DNA of 64,000 nucleotides from Desertivirga arenae. GTDB taxonomy: Bacteria; Bacteroidota; Bacteroidia; Sphingobacteriales; Sphingobacteriaceae. The stretch covers positions 1 to 64,000 of the forward strand of contig NZ_JAFEWE010000009.1 of NCBI RefSeq assembly GCF_017355785.1, read 5' to 3'. Under the pieces are notes generated by a model. That model saw nothing but the letters and a program-made list of their open reading frames with translations. It did not search any database and had not been told where the DNA came from. This document shows, piece after piece, positions 8,019 to 18,170 of this stretch; position 1 is the stretch's first letter; every line of letters begins with the position of its first letter. The translations under genes were made by a program, and so were the position numbers.

Positions 8019-10886
8019 TTAGTCTGTTAAGATATTCTCTTTAGGCATCGTAAACTGCCTGTTTTCTGTTGTCTTTGGTATACCGAAATAGAAGTATAGG
8101 GTTCGTTTGATCGGCGTATTTACAACATTCAGTTCGCTTAATGGTCCTAAAACCTTTGTATTTGGGCTAATGTTCAAACCTAGCTTCGTTCCGATCGGAG
8201 GTATCCTATCCAGAAAAGATAGATCTCCAACAGGAAGTTCGGGATGAGGTTTAATTCCGCTCAGTCCATAGAAGTTGAATAATCGCACAAACATATCATC
8301 ATTAGGGCTAGCTACAGTGAATTTGCCTTCCACCGTATTTAGCTCCATCCAAACCACATCTGCGAAGTAACCTTTAAACTCAGGGTACAGCCAGGGAGCC
8401 CGACCGGTCTGGGTATCATTATTCCTATTTTCAAAAACGTTGTAGGTTGTTCCGAACATCCGGTTCTTCCACACTCTTGATGGTCCTTTTCCTAACCATT
8501 TTGCCCCCAATACAAAGTTTTCGGGATAGTTAAAGCTAACGCCACTAAACCAGTAATTGCCGTTAAGAGCATACTCGTAATCCATTTGTAGCAGACCATT
8601 TGGAGACATTCTCCATTTCACGTATTTCAAGTCGCCCGAGTAAGATGACTCAATAACGTGCTGTTCACCTTCCTGGTAGTGTTTCAGACCATTAAAAGTA
8701 GCATTTCCACTCACCAAAACAGGTCCATTGTTAAAGGACAGTTTATAGTTATTGTTATCATTTGCAACGCCAGCTAGTCTTCCAGTCTTTCTATTGAAAC
8801 TGATAGAGATGCCAGCCGCTTTCATAGTCAGGAGACTGTCTGCTTCGTTCACAGTTACTGCGGGTCCCGCTTTTACACTTAATACGTTTTCCAGTAACTG
8901 TGCATTTGATTTTACCTTCCAGGTCCAGCGGTAGAGCTCGTTACCCTGAGGATCCAAAGCTGTAAGTGCTAACGCGTCGTAGTTTTTCCAATCCTCTGGC
9001 AGGATAACTCTCAACGTTCCCTTTGCAGTTGGAGCTACGTTTGGAGCATTTACAGCAGCTTTTTTCGCTACAGTATAGCCAGCAGTAGATTCATCGCGCT
9101 TTTTGAAATTAATCAGCTCCCACTGGAAAGAGCATTGGTTAAGGTTAGTGAAGTGGAAGCGATTCTCAACAGGTATTTCTCCTTTAAAATTAGAAGGCAG
9201 GTTTTTTAGCGTAATGCGCACAGGAGAGTATATTTCCCTTATAGCATAAAAACTGCCTTCTTTTTCACGGTGCGGACCTACAATTCCATCTGGGGCATTG
9301 ACCCCATTAACATCAAGCATGTTATTTTGATCTGTACGCATGATACCTTCATCCGCCAGGTCCCAAATAAATCCTCCTGCTCCTCTTTTCGAATTCCAGT
9401 GAAGTTCCCAGAAATCAGCCAGACCAGCTCCTGCACCTCCATCGTCTTGTGCATGCAGGAATTCAGTCACCATATAGATGTTAGTATCGGCAAGAATCTT
9501 TTGTGTACTGTAATAATCCTCATAATGATTACAATCGATGCCATTGATGGCATTGCCTGGTTTATGATGAGCGTGAATAACTGTCCTTTTTGCCAAGTCA
9601 TATTTAGCGTAGTCATCATCCAGATCGAAGTTGTGCCCTCCTTCATTTCCATTGCTCCAGAGGATTACAGATGGATGATTAGCATCACGGATTACCATTT
9701 CTTTAACCAATGGCTCACCTGCCTTTGTACTATATGCCTTTTGCCAGCCAGCCAATTCATCTAATACATAGATTCCAAGAGAGTCACAAAGGCGAAGAAA
9801 ATTTTGGTCAGGAGGATAATGTGAACAACGAACTGCGTTCATATTCATTTCCTTGATCAGTTTTACATCTATAAGGTCGGCTTCCGGAAATGTAGCTCTT
9901 CCATACTCTGGCCAGAACACGTGCCGGTTTACCCCCTTCATCTTGATTTTAGTGCCATTCAGATAGATCCCGTCTTGTTTTCTTACCTCAATGGTTCTGA
10001 ATCCAAATTTATCTGATGTTTTATAGATAGTATTCCCAGCGCTTTTTATAGAAACGTTTGCTGTATATAGGTTCGGCGTTTCTGCACTCCATAAAAGTGG
10101 TTTTTTGACTATGGTTTTTAAATTAATAACTGAGTCTTTACCAGTAGTCTTTGCATTTGCTGTTCCTATAACTTTGCCTTGTTTATCAACTATTTCAGCG
10201 ATTATATTCCTTCCTGGCTCAGTGTTTTTTAAATAGACATTCATGTTGAATGTACCATTGGCCTTGGCATCAATAGCAGTCCATTCTATATTCTCTTTCG
10301 GCAGAGCTTCTAGATAAACAGGTCTGAATATTCCTCCAAAAACCCAGTAATCCGCCAAGCGTTCCGCATTATTAACAGAATTGTCGGCAGACATTTTACT
10401 AACCGTTGCTTCGAGCAAGTTTTTCTGGCCGTACTTTAGCTTGTCACTGATGTTATATTTAAACCGGTAAAAGGCTCCCTGGTGAACTGGTCCTGCCGTC
10501 TTCCCGTTAATTTTTACTTCGGTGTCTGTCATAGACCCCTCAAATACTATATAGACATCTTTTCCCTGCCAGTTTGCTGGCACATCAAACTGGTGCTTAT
10601 ATAATCCCTTTTCGTCTTCGAAGTGGAAATTTTTTCCATAGGTAACATAGTCCCTGCCATAGTTATATCCGCCAAATCCCTGCTGTTCCCAATGGGAAGG
10701 AACCTGAATAGAGGTCCAAAAGCCACTCTGTCTGCCTCCGGTAGCCCAAAACTCCCAGGTCTTTGTGTTTTTTACATCGGTACCTGAAAGGTACTGTACT
10801 TGTTTTGTGACTTCAGACTGGGCTATGACGTTTGCTGTAACTCCAAGAGATGCGGCAAGAACATAAATCCCTTTTTTTAAGTTCAT
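8019..10886 (-). CDS. Secreted GH2 family beta-glycosidase
   Basis: A 955-residue exported glycoside hydrolase of family 2 (beta-galactosidase/beta-glucuronidase type). Signal peptide 1-22. Domain order: jelly-roll sugar-binding domain about 40-195, Ig-like domain about 200-298, TIM barrel from about 300 to 580, then C-terminal beta domains resembling the LacZ small chain. The acid/base is Glu415 in SNGNEGG and the nucleophile Glu475 in MVTEFLHA. In this locus it most likely removes beta-linked galactose or glucuronic acid from rhamnogalacturonan side chains, but substrate choice cannot be read from sequence. It is the last gene of the minus-strand operon, 42 bases after the GH106 gene. Confidence 0.92.
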   Translation of the reverse strand: MNLKKGIYVLAASLGVTANVIAQSEVTKQVQYLSGTDVKNTKTWEFWATGGRQSGFWTSIQVPSHWEQQGFGGYNYGRDYVTYGKNFHFEDEKGLYKHQFDVPANWQGKDVYIVFEGSMTDTEVKINGKTAGPVHQGAFYRFKYNISDKLKYGQKNLLEATVSKMSADNSVNNAERLADYWVFGGIFRPVYLEALPKENIEWTAIDAKANGTFNMNVYLKNTEPGRNIIAEIVDKQGKVIGTANAKTTGKDSVINLKTIVKKPLLWSAETPNLYTANVSIKSAGNTIYKTSDKFGFRTIEVRKQDGIYLNGTKIKMKGVNRHVFWPEYGRATFPEADLIDVKLIKEMNMNAVRCSHYPPDQNFLRLCDSLGIYVLDELAGWQKAYSTKAGEPLVKEMVIRDANHPSVILWSNGNEGGHNFDLDDDYAKYDLAKRTVIHAHHKPGNAINGIDCNHYEDYYSTQKILADTNIYMVTEFLHAQDDGGAGAGLADFWELHWNSKRGAGGFIWDLADEGIMRTDQNNMLDVNGVNAPDGIVGPHREKEGSFYAIREIYSPVRITLKNLPSNFKGEIPVENRFHFTNLNQCSFQWELINFKKRDESTAGYTVAKKAAVNAPNVAPTAKGTLRVILPEDWKNYDALALTALDPQGNELYRWTWKVKSNAQLLENVLSVKAGPAVTVNEADSLLTMKAAGISISFNRKTGRLAGVANDNNNYKLSFNNGPVLVSGNATFNGLKHYQEGEQHVIESSYSGDLKYVKWRMSPNGLLQMDYEYALNGNYWFSGVSFNYPENFVLGAKWLGKGPSRVWKNRMFGTTYNVFENRNNDTQTGRAPWLYPEFKGYFADVVWMELNTVEGKFTVASPNDDMFVRLFNFYGLSGIKPHPELPVGDLSFLDRIPPIGTKLGLNISPNTKVLGPLSELNVVNTPIKRTLYFYFGIPKTTENRQFTMPKENILTD

Positions 10887-10928
10887 AGTAATTCTTATTT
10901 TCTTTTATTGATTGGTTGCTGTTTAACT

Positions 10929-13796
10929 TTATTCAGGGTTTATTGTAGTCAAAGGTGTGATGGTAACAGGGCCAAGCATTCCCGATGCCCGTGGTTCCCA
11001 GTTGGCTGCTGTAAATAGTCCATCTTTTCCCGAGTTTTCTTTTCTCCTGGCCGGCATATTCGTATTATAGAATTTTTTCCAGTTTACATTGTTCTTATCA
11101 AGATAAATAACTCTGTTTGCCATAGAGTTGGTTACAAAGACCTCCAGCTTATTTTTTTTCTTAAGAAAATCCGCCGGAATTTCTAGCTGATAAATCGGGC
11201 CTATTAAGGTCGATAATTCCTGCCCATTTAATAACACTTTCGCACTCTCTTCTACAGTTCCCAAGTCAAGCAACCAGCTAGTTGCATTTCCAGCTGGTCT
11301 TTTAAATTGAATAGAATACTTTGCTGTTCCTGAAAAATCTTTCACACCTTGAATAGGAAGTGTTGTCCAGGAAGTAAGTGTTTTTAATGTAGTTGCTTTA
11401 GGAAGTAAAGGGCCGCCACTTTCAAAATTTACTTTCCAATCGCCGCCAATGACTGTACCAGCGGTTTTAGCTTTAGTATAGACATAAGGAGCACCACTTA
11501 CAGGCCTATCGGAAGTTTCTAAGATACAGCTTTCTCCTTTAGTCAATTGCAAGAAAACCTCTGTTGAAGTGCCAGACGAATTGCGAATAGCAGCGTAACC
11601 AGTTTTTTCTGTCATTGGATTAAACAGAGCAACAGAGGTTGCTGAAGTTTTTACAGGCACCCAGTTGTTAATATCCTTATTGCCAGAATTGATGATAAAG
11701 TAATAGTACCCATGGTCGTGCCTTCTTCTAATGAATTGAATCCCCTGATCTACCATGGTTTCTGCTTGCACGTTTGCGGCTTTTAATGCTTTGTCCAGTT
11801 CATCTGTCAAATAAACTGCTCCCTTTCCTATACCAGCTTTTGTCAGTCCGGGTACACCGGTTTCTGAAAAGGCAAACTGACCTGTAACATGTTTGAAATC
11901 CGCTCTCCTTTGCTCCAGCCAATTCCCGAGTCCGGGAACGTCTTCAGGCGTACTTTTAAAAAATATCACAGTTGCTCCGCTTCTCGCTAAATCGGCGAGT
12001 TTCTGATACGTAGCCAAAGGCATAAATTGGGTTTGAGGTACTACAATGGTTTTATAGAAAACATCCGCTGTTTTAATCAGTGTGTCTGCTGTAGCTAGAT
12101 TAAAAGTTTGACGATCAGATATAAAATCAAAACTATACCCCTTTTCCTGCAAAAACTTCGCGTTTTCCTCTACACTGTTACCCTTGAACCCTTTTTCCAC
12201 ACCATCGTAATGCTGAAGAAGTGTTCGCCCGGGAGTTGCAAATGAGTCATATATAGGGAGATAAAGTAAAATGTCGTTTGAGGGCTTTCCAGACTGAAGA
12301 AAGGATTGGGCTCTTGCGACATAGTTGTTGAGCTTGCCAAAGTCTTTCCAGAAAGGGTTATTTGGCGTGAAATGCACCGCTGCGTAGAAGAGCCATCCTG
12401 GCCAGGGATCATTTTGAGGAGTATAGTTTGCTCCATGATAAAAGCTGTGGTTCACTCCTCCCAGAAAAAACAGGTCCATTGCTTTTTTGATATCTCCTAG
12501 TTTGGATAGGAAATGCTCATTCTCCCAGGTGGCAGACTCTGACGAAGTAAGGAGTTTCCCAGTAACGTGAGCTGCGGATGAGGCAAATTTTATTCTTAAA
12601 ATATCTGTTCCTTCTATTTCTGGAATATCCGTAGCTGCGTAAAGGTCCAGAATGTTCGCAGGAGAACCATGCGCCTGGTTCCTTATCATAGATCCCCGGT
12701 TCTTGGCCCATTTATGCCAGGTTTCGGTATAATTTTCAAGAAGGAGATCTGAAACTGTTTCTCTATAGTCAGAAAGTACCCGTTGGTTTTTCTCCTTACT
12801 GTCTTTGCCAAATAATGCTGGTAAGTAGTTCTTGAGGTCGTATCCCCGTCTCTTTTTAAATTCAGAAAAAAAATCAGGAGTCCAGTTTGCTTCACCTTGT
12901 GCATCGTCTACCTCATAAGAATCATTAAAAAATGCGCGTATACCAGAAACGTCCTGTTCTTTAAATTTTTCGTTGAAATGGTTTAAATAGTTATTCGTTG
13001 CATTTTTTGAGAAATGGTCGATAGCATAACCTTCTCCTCCTGGTCCAGCTCGTTCAACCATTTTACCGTGCATCCCTATAAAGGCAGCATACAAGCTCCA
13101 GCTGCCTTTAGGAGCTACGCAGTTTAAGTTCCCTTTGTCGTCAACATATTTAATCAAGTCTAAAGCTTCACCCTTGTCGGAGTAAGCCATCAAAGCTTGT
13201 AGAGGTAAGGCCTTTGGAAAGCGTACCTGATCAAAAGCGTGAAGCTGAAGATTAGGATTGGACGCGATTGGCTCTTTCAATCTAGAGATCTCAATACGTT
13301 CTCCCACCGTTCTGACTAATGCTGACTGCCAATATGTTACCGGTTCTTTTAGTTTTTCCCCAGATTTTAAATTGTAGGTCTTGAAGGCAATGTATTTACT
13401 AGCATCTTCGTCGCTAACCCAAGGGCCGCCGAACGGCCAGCCAGAAGCTTGTGCCATATCTACCCCCAAATTGAGACGCTTGCCTTCTGCCAGCGTGTGT
13501 TTTAGGGCGTTTATCCAATCAGGAGAAAGGAAGTTTATAAATAACTTCTCATTACCCTTTACCCCATAAATAGGGGTTATTTCTACACCTCCCAGTCCCA
13601 CCTTCGAATATTCGTTCAACATCCAGGTCAAGTCTTTGTTATTTACAGCGCTACCTTCCCACCACCAACGGGTCCAGGGTTTGTTCTGTTGTGTGATCTT
13701 CGGCCATTCTGGTTTGGAAGTCTGAGCACTTGCCAAACCGTTCAATGCCAGTGCTGCTAGTGTTAAGATTACTCTTGAAAATTTCTTACTCATCAA
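10929..13796 (-). CDS. Secreted GH106 alpha-L-rhamnosidase
   Basis: A 955-residue exported enzyme of GH106, a family whose characterised members release terminal alpha-L-rhamnose from pectic and other rhamnosides by inversion. Signal peptide about 1-24. The N-terminal block PWTRWWWEGSAV, the GLGGVEITPIYG motif, SSESATWENEHF near residues 416-427 and GVNHSFYHG further on are conserved with the second GH106 in this window (35657). A C-terminal galactose-binding-like domain carries VLLNGQ and ends ASGMLGPVTITPL. It is fourth in the operon, 43 bases after the GH28 gene. Confidence 0.9.
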   Translation of the reverse strand: MMSKKFSRVILTLAALALNGLASAQTSKPEWPKITQQNKPWTRWWWEGSAVNNKDLTWMLNEYSKVGLGGVEITPIYGVKGNEKLFINFLSPDWINALKHTLAEGKRLNLGVDMAQASGWPFGGPWVSDEDASKYIAFKTYNLKSGEKLKEPVTYWQSALVRTVGERIEISRLKEPIASNPNLQLHAFDQVRFPKALPLQALMAYSDKGEALDLIKYVDDKGNLNCVAPKGSWSLYAAFIGMHGKMVERAGPGGEGYAIDHFSKNATNNYLNHFNEKFKEQDVSGIRAFFNDSYEVDDAQGEANWTPDFFSEFKKRRGYDLKNYLPALFGKDSKEKNQRVLSDYRETVSDLLLENYTETWHKWAKNRGSMIRNQAHGSPANILDLYAATDIPEIEGTDILRIKFASSAAHVTGKLLTSSESATWENEHFLSKLGDIKKAMDLFFLGGVNHSFYHGANYTPQNDPWPGWLFYAAVHFTPNNPFWKDFGKLNNYVARAQSFLQSGKPSNDILLYLPIYDSFATPGRTLLQHYDGVEKGFKGNSVEENAKFLQEKGYSFDFISDRQTFNLATADTLIKTADVFYKTIVVPQTQFMPLATYQKLADLARSGATVIFFKSTPEDVPGLGNWLEQRRADFKHVTGQFAFSETGVPGLTKAGIGKGAVYLTDELDKALKAANVQAETMVDQGIQFIRRRHDHGYYYFIINSGNKDINNWVPVKTSATSVALFNPMTEKTGYAAIRNSSGTSTEVFLQLTKGESCILETSDRPVSGAPYVYTKAKTAGTVIGGDWKVNFESGGPLLPKATTLKTLTSWTTLPIQGVKDFSGTAKYSIQFKRPAGNATSWLLDLGTVEESAKVLLNGQELSTLIGPIYQLEIPADFLKKKNKLEVFVTNSMANRVIYLDKNNVNWKKFYNTNMPARRKENSGKDGLFTAANWEPRASGMLGPVTITPLTTINPE

Positions 13797-13839
13797 ATAT
13801 TATTTCAGGTAAATTAAGGAGTGTAGGGATGGTAAAGGA

Positions 13840-15369
13840 CTATAGTCTCTTATCATCTGCCTTCTTGTAGCTTTTATTTGGTATGGATTTGCTCGCGACA
13901 GAGCTGTAGTCTTTCACATTTTTTAAAACTACCAAGGCTGCACCAGGAGCCCTTTGTGCCTCTACATTATTAAGTTCAATATTTTTGACGTCGTCAATGA
14001 TAATTGCAGGACGAGTTTCTTTACCAAGGAAACTAAGCTCGACATTATCCATCTGAATATTTTTAGCATGACGGATAAAGAAACCATACGAAGGGATCAC
14101 CCCAAACTTTTGGGGCTCAGGATAGGAACCTTTAGAGTCTTCCGGAACAACTTTTTGAATAACACTTTCAGCTGAATCTATAGGCCGGTAGTAAATTCTA
14201 ATGTTGCTTAGCTTAACATCTTCGATATCTCTTTCCTCATCGCCTAAAATTAGTGAGGAGAAATGCGAATCTGCGTTATATACCACGAAATTGCTGATGT
14301 TAATCCGCCTGAGCTGGCCTTTAGGAGTTCCCTCAGGAGCTCGCATGCGCCTTCCGAGTCTTAAGAATATAGGAGAATTAACAATATCCCTCATCGTGAT
14401 ATTCGAAATAGTTACGTCTTCCAGTAGGCCTCCATCTACTGTTTCAAGTGCTAGTCCCCTGCAATAATCAAATACACAATTAGTAATAGTAATATTCTTA
14501 AATCCTCCGTTAGATTCCGTTCCAAATTTAATTCTACCTGTGGGCCCTTCTTTATCCGGAACTAACTGGCTTTCTTTTCGTTCAAAAGTGCCTTTTATGA
14601 AGGTCCCTCTATCATATCCACTAACCTGGCAATTGGTGATAGTAACATTTTCGGTGGCGCGTGGGAATCCGAGTGCATATGAACTTTTTAAACATATGCC
14701 ATCATCAAAAGGAGAGTTTACGCTACAGTCTGAGATGCGAACGTTCCTGCAGCAGTCTACATCTATCCCATCGCGATTAGTGTCGATCTTTAAATTATTG
14801 ATCGTGAAGTTATCTATCCCTGTTGCCAGGATGCCAAAATGGCCTCCGTAAAGGATAGTGAAATCTCTCAAAATAACATTTCTGCATAATTTTAGTGCAA
14901 TAGCTTTATTTCCTATTGGTGCTTTGTAAGGACCAAATCGGGTCAGTCCTTTTCCATAAATAGTACCGGGGCCAAGAATAGATATATTGTCTAAATTCTC
15001 ACCCCAGATCAGGCTATTGTGCCAATGGCTATGTCCAAAATCCTGGTAAATATCGTTGGATGCGGGCTCGGGTGCATCATAGCCTTGATCTCCTTTTGGT
15101 TCTGCAGCCAGGATTGTAGCTCCCTGATCAATGTATAGAGAAATATTGCTTTTTAAACGGATTGAATAGCTAGGATAAGTTCCTGCTGGAAAAAATACAG
15201 TTCCTCCGCCTTGCTGTCCTGCTGCTTCAATCGCTTTGTTTATCGCTTCAGTATCCATCGTTCCACCATCTCCTTTTGCACCAAAATCTTTCACATTGAA
15301 GACAATGGAGGCGCCAAAGGTTGTTGAAGAAAAGACAGCGCAAATTATTACTGCCAAAATTTTTCGCAT
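13840..15369 (-). CDS. Secreted GH28 rhamnogalacturonase-like hydrolase
   Basis: A 509-residue exported GH28 beta-helix enzyme acting on the pectin backbone. I place the start at the ATG at 15369, because MRKILAVIICAVFSSTTFG is a clean signal peptide; a longer frame from 15390 would add seven residues overlapping the upstream gene. Asp200 (NRDGID), Asp222-Asp223 (FDDGICLKSS) and the basic motif RIK at 279-281 are present. Where family members have GHG, this protein reads YDRGTF, so the active-site histidine is absent. That fits the variation seen in rhamnogalacturonan-directed GH28 members. It begins 10 bases after the acetylesterase stop, so the two are translationally close. Confidence 0.9.
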   Translation of the reverse strand: MRKILAVIICAVFSSTTFGASIVFNVKDFGAKGDGGTMDTEAINKAIEAAGQQGGGTVFFPAGTYPSYSIRLKSNISLYIDQGATILAAEPKGDQGYDAPEPASNDIYQDFGHSHWHNSLIWGENLDNISILGPGTIYGKGLTRFGPYKAPIGNKAIALKLCRNVILRDFTILYGGHFGILATGIDNFTINNLKIDTNRDGIDVDCCRNVRISDCSVNSPFDDGICLKSSYALGFPRATENVTITNCQVSGYDRGTFIKGTFERKESQLVPDKEGPTGRIKFGTESNGGFKNITITNCVFDYCRGLALETVDGGLLEDVTISNITMRDIVNSPIFLRLGRRMRAPEGTPKGQLRRINISNFVVYNADSHFSSLILGDEERDIEDVKLSNIRIYYRPIDSAESVIQKVVPEDSKGSYPEPQKFGVIPSYGFFIRHAKNIQMDNVELSFLGKETRPAIIIDDVKNIELNNVEAQRAPGAALVVLKNVKDYSSVASKSIPNKSYKKADDKRL

Positions 15370-15379
15370 CTGAACAAAC

Positions 15380-16663
15380 TTAATTTCCATCCGGCTTAAT
15401 AGTAGATTTTGAAGGACTGAGAGGCCAATAAAAAGATGTGATTAAATCTGGTTGAGCAGGGTCAAAGCCTTCGAAGTTAATGATATATTTCGTTAGACCT
15501 AGTTTAATGTCTTTCATACCCTGAACTACACATTTTGCCATTTCAAAAGCACCAAATGGGTTAGGGTGAGTATTATCCACCTGAGGGTTATGAGCAAATG
15601 CTTTCTCCGACTCTCCCGGTCCCCAAGCTTCATACAGAACCTTAGTCATCTTATTCAAATCGATCAGAGGGACATTTTCCTCTCTTGCAACTTGCCGACA
15701 GGCGGCAGGATAGTCTCCTAATGTTTCGTTTATCTGCCCATTTTCATTGAAGTTTCTCCTTTGAATAGAGGTTACTATAACCGGAATCCCCCCTTTCTTA
15801 CGTGCCTCTGAAATGAAGTACTTTAAATCTCTTTTATAGCTTGTAAAAGGCCCTATTCCTTCTCCTTTCTGTTTCTGGTCATTGTGCCCAAATTCAATGA
15901 ACAGGTAATCCCCTTTGCGCATCTGGCTTAAGATCTTTTTCAAACGGTTACCTGCAAGGAAATTACTAAGAGTCTCTCCTGACTCAGCATAGTTAGCCAC
16001 AGAAATCTTCTTCGGTTCAAAAAAAGCAGGAAGCATCTGGCCCCATGCAGCAAACGGCTCGTTGGCCTGATCAACTACGGTCGAATTTCCTGCAAGAAAT
16101 ACTCTGGTAGGTTTTTTTGCCCTTGTTATTTCTACGGCAGCTACTTTCGGATTGGCACCATTGAATTCTAATGTTAATTGGTCATCCCAGTGAAAGTAGT
16201 CGAATTCGCGAGGCTTCAGCTTAACTTTTTCAGTAGTACCAGGAATCTCAGGTCTTCGTATGTGAACTGTAAATGTCTTTTCCTTTATTTCTCCCTGTCG
16301 TGTAAGCTCTTTATAGATCATTACTCGCCGGCATTCTGCCCTCACTGTCTGCTCAGATGTACCTTCTTTATCTCCCAGTATTACTTTTACATCATAGTCC
16401 CCTTCAGGAAGATCTACACTAAAGTAGAAGGGCTGATTGCTCGTTATAAAGTCGTTTTTCAGAGCATCTTTTCCATGTGCCATTCCGGTTAATGAAGATC
16501 CGGGCAGAAAGCCATAGCCTTTTTCTTTTGAGTAGGTTGTTTCGGGAAGAACCTGGGTGTACCCCTTTTTTAATTCTCCTGGTCCAAAATCAAACTTCCT
16601 GCTCTGAGAATATGCTATGCCTGATGTAAAAATACAAGCTAGTAATGCAGCTGATACCTTCAT
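15380..16663 (-). CDS. Rhamnogalacturonan acetylesterase with N-terminal accessory domain (SGNH, CE12-like)
   Basis: A 427-residue exported esterase expected to remove O-acetyl groups from galacturonate in rhamnogalacturonan. Start chosen at 16663 (MKVSAALLACIF), giving a standard signal peptide; the frame extends 17 codons further upstream without one. Residues about 22-180 form a beta-rich carbohydrate-binding-like domain. The SGNH hydrolase follows: nucleophile Ser194 in AGNST, oxyanion Asn261 in FGHND, and Asp363/His366 in DNTHPN. It is twice-domained compared with the short acetylesterases at 32360 and 33154. Second gene of the operon. Confidence 0.9.
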   Translation of the reverse strand: MKVSAALLACIFTSGIAYSQSRKFDFGPGELKKGYTQVLPETTYSKEKGYGFLPGSSLTGMAHGKDALKNDFITSNQPFYFSVDLPEGDYDVKVILGDKEGTSEQTVRAECRRVMIYKELTRQGEIKEKTFTVHIRRPEIPGTTEKVKLKPREFDYFHWDDQLTLEFNGANPKVAAVEITRAKKPTRVFLAGNSTVVDQANEPFAAWGQMLPAFFEPKKISVANYAESGETLSNFLAGNRLKKILSQMRKGDYLFIEFGHNDQKQKGEGIGPFTSYKRDLKYFISEARKKGGIPVIVTSIQRRNFNENGQINETLGDYPAACRQVAREENVPLIDLNKMTKVLYEAWGPGESEKAFAHNPQVDNTHPNPFGAFEMAKCVVQGMKDIKLGLTKYIINFEGFDPAQPDLITSFYWPLSPSKSTIKPDGN

Positions 16664-16702
16664 TTCTGTTTTGTAAGATAATATAGATTGAGAAATTAAT
16701 AC

Positions 16703-16728
16703 GAAAGCCAGCATTACAGCCGGCTTTC
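16703..16728. terminator. Hairpin inside the pectin operon
   Basis: GAAAGCC (16703-16709) and GGCTTTC (16722-16728) pair around a smaller GC/GC step. It lies in the 74-base gap between the GH105 and acetylesterase genes. On the minus strand there is no U-tract after it, so it is more likely an mRNA-processing or stability element than a full stop. Confidence 0.4.
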
Positions 16729-16737
16729 TTTTATTGA

Positions 16738-18120
16738 TTATTTTGTTATCTGTACTGAACTGTCGTTAATAGCAAAAGGATGAATCTGCAGCATCCTGAA
16801 TATTTCAGCTCCGGCAAGTAATACCGGACCGTATCCATGGGCCGCATATACATTGATAGGGCGGTAGAAGTAAAAGGCCGGATCAAAACCCATTCCTGTT
16901 CCAACGCAGGTACCTTCTACCTGACCTTTAGAATTCACTTTTGTACTTACTGCGTTCCATGCCAACAACGCCGCGGGACCATATGCTTTCGCATCTAACC
17001 AACCTTTATTGACGGCTCTTGCTAAACAATAGGCATATATTGCAGTAGCTGACGTTTCTAAATATGTTTCATTACGATCTAAAAGCTGATGCCAAAAACC
17101 AGTTCCATCCTGCCGCGCAGCGAGGCCGGCTGCATGCTTTTTTAACATATCTAAAATTTCAGCCCTTCCTGGATGATTTTCAGGCAAGGCATCCAAAAGT
17201 TCTATTTTGGTAAGAATAGCCCATCCGTTTGCTCTTCCCCAATGAAATTGCGGATGAGGGTACATTTCCTGCACCCAGCCATGCATATATAGTCCTCGTT
17301 CATTGTTAAACATCCGCTGTGAAAATTGGCGGTATTGTTTTACAGCCTCATCGAAGTACTTCTTATCGCCCGTCAGTACTCCCATTTGTGCAAGAGCAGG
17401 CAGGCTCATATAAAGATCATCTAACCAAAGGGTATTGGGTTGGGGCCGATTACGTGCAAGAGTCCCATCGGTTAAACGAAATTCTTTTGTCATTATATAA
17501 TTTATGAAGTTATCGACAGAAGGGCGAATGTCTGATTTTAACTGACCCGTTCTTAATGTCTTGATAAAGGAAGCTGTTAATGCACCGCCATCATCCAAGG
17601 CATGCGGATGTAAATAGGAGCGAACAGGAGTAGGAGCATCAGGATTCTTTTTTGTAAATTCTTTAAAACCGTTAATTACTTCGGCAATAAAATTAACCCT
17701 GTTAACAGCATAGTCAGTATATTTTTTATCTCCCGTAGCTGCACCAGCCTCCAGCATACCAGTATAGGTAACTCCCCATTCATAGCTCAGGAGCCTAAAA
17801 TCCCCTGGTTTAAAAATTGTATTTGAATTTGCTTTTTTATAGTCTGTAACTGTACTCTGGGTAGTCTTGTCTATCAGCTGAGTATGGGTCGTTTCGTTTA
17901 GATAGTTATAAACTTTATCCAAAACAGCTTTAACATCGCTCGGCTTTGTTTCTCCGTAAGGCGTTGGATACTCCGGCTTGAGCAAATGAAGGGGCGTTGT
18001 AGAGTCGTTCCCTTTTAAATTAGTGTACTGGGCAAATAAGGGAAAGCTTGTTAAGGTAAGCCCCATAGCGATTGTAATCTTAAATGCGTTTTTCCGGCCT
18101 TGGTAAGATAAAATTGGCAT
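16738..18120 (-). CDS. Secreted GH105/GH88-family unsaturated rhamnogalacturonyl hydrolase
   Basis: A 460-residue exported (alpha/alpha)6-barrel enzyme of the GH105/GH88 group. These enzymes hydrate the unsaturated uronic acid left at the non-reducing end by pectin lyases. Signal peptide about 10-30. HALDDGGA at 173-180 holds the candidate catalytic Asp pair, and WGRANGW at 294-300 is the family hallmark. It is the first gene of the minus-strand operon, so the promoter must lie in the 510-base divergent region. No pectin lyase is encoded in the window to produce its substrate. Confidence 0.9.
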   Translation of the reverse strand: MPILSYQGRKNAFKITIAMGLTLTSFPLFAQYTNLKGNDSTTPLHLLKPEYPTPYGETKPSDVKAVLDKVYNYLNETTHTQLIDKTTQSTVTDYKKANSNTIFKPGDFRLLSYEWGVTYTGMLEAGAATGDKKYTDYAVNRVNFIAEVINGFKEFTKKNPDAPTPVRSYLHPHALDDGGALTASFIKTLRTGQLKSDIRPSVDNFINYIMTKEFRLTDGTLARNRPQPNTLWLDDLYMSLPALAQMGVLTGDKKYFDEAVKQYRQFSQRMFNNERGLYMHGWVQEMYPHPQFHWGRANGWAILTKIELLDALPENHPGRAEILDMLKKHAAGLAARQDGTGFWHQLLDRNETYLETSATAIYAYCLARAVNKGWLDAKAYGPAALLAWNAVSTKVNSKGQVEGTCVGTGMGFDPAFYFYRPINVYAAHGYGPVLLAGAEIFRMLQIHPFAINDSSVQITK

Positions 18121-18157
18121 ATAAAAGGTTATTAAATAAAAATTAGTTAATTATTTA

Positions 18158-18170
18158 TAAGGTGACCTTA
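18158..18170. promoter_or_regulatory. Palindrome upstream of the GH105 operon
   Basis: TAAGGT-G-ACCTTA, a perfect 6-1-6 inverted repeat 38 bases upstream of the start at 18120. It contains TGACCT, also an arm of the repeat at 6510-6526, but with different spacing. Confidence 0.3.

Noticed and set aside
9270-9764. 164-codon plus-strand frame inside the GH2 gene
   Set aside because: Antisense to the conserved catalytic barrel of the GH2 enzyme; Cys/Ile-rich composition and no motif.
14540-14851. 103-codon plus-strand frame inside the minus-strand GH28 gene
   Set aside because: Shadow of a well-supported beta-helix gene.
15370-15390. Extended start of the GH28 gene at 15390
   Set aside because: It adds seven residues before a clean signal peptide and overlaps the upstream stop.
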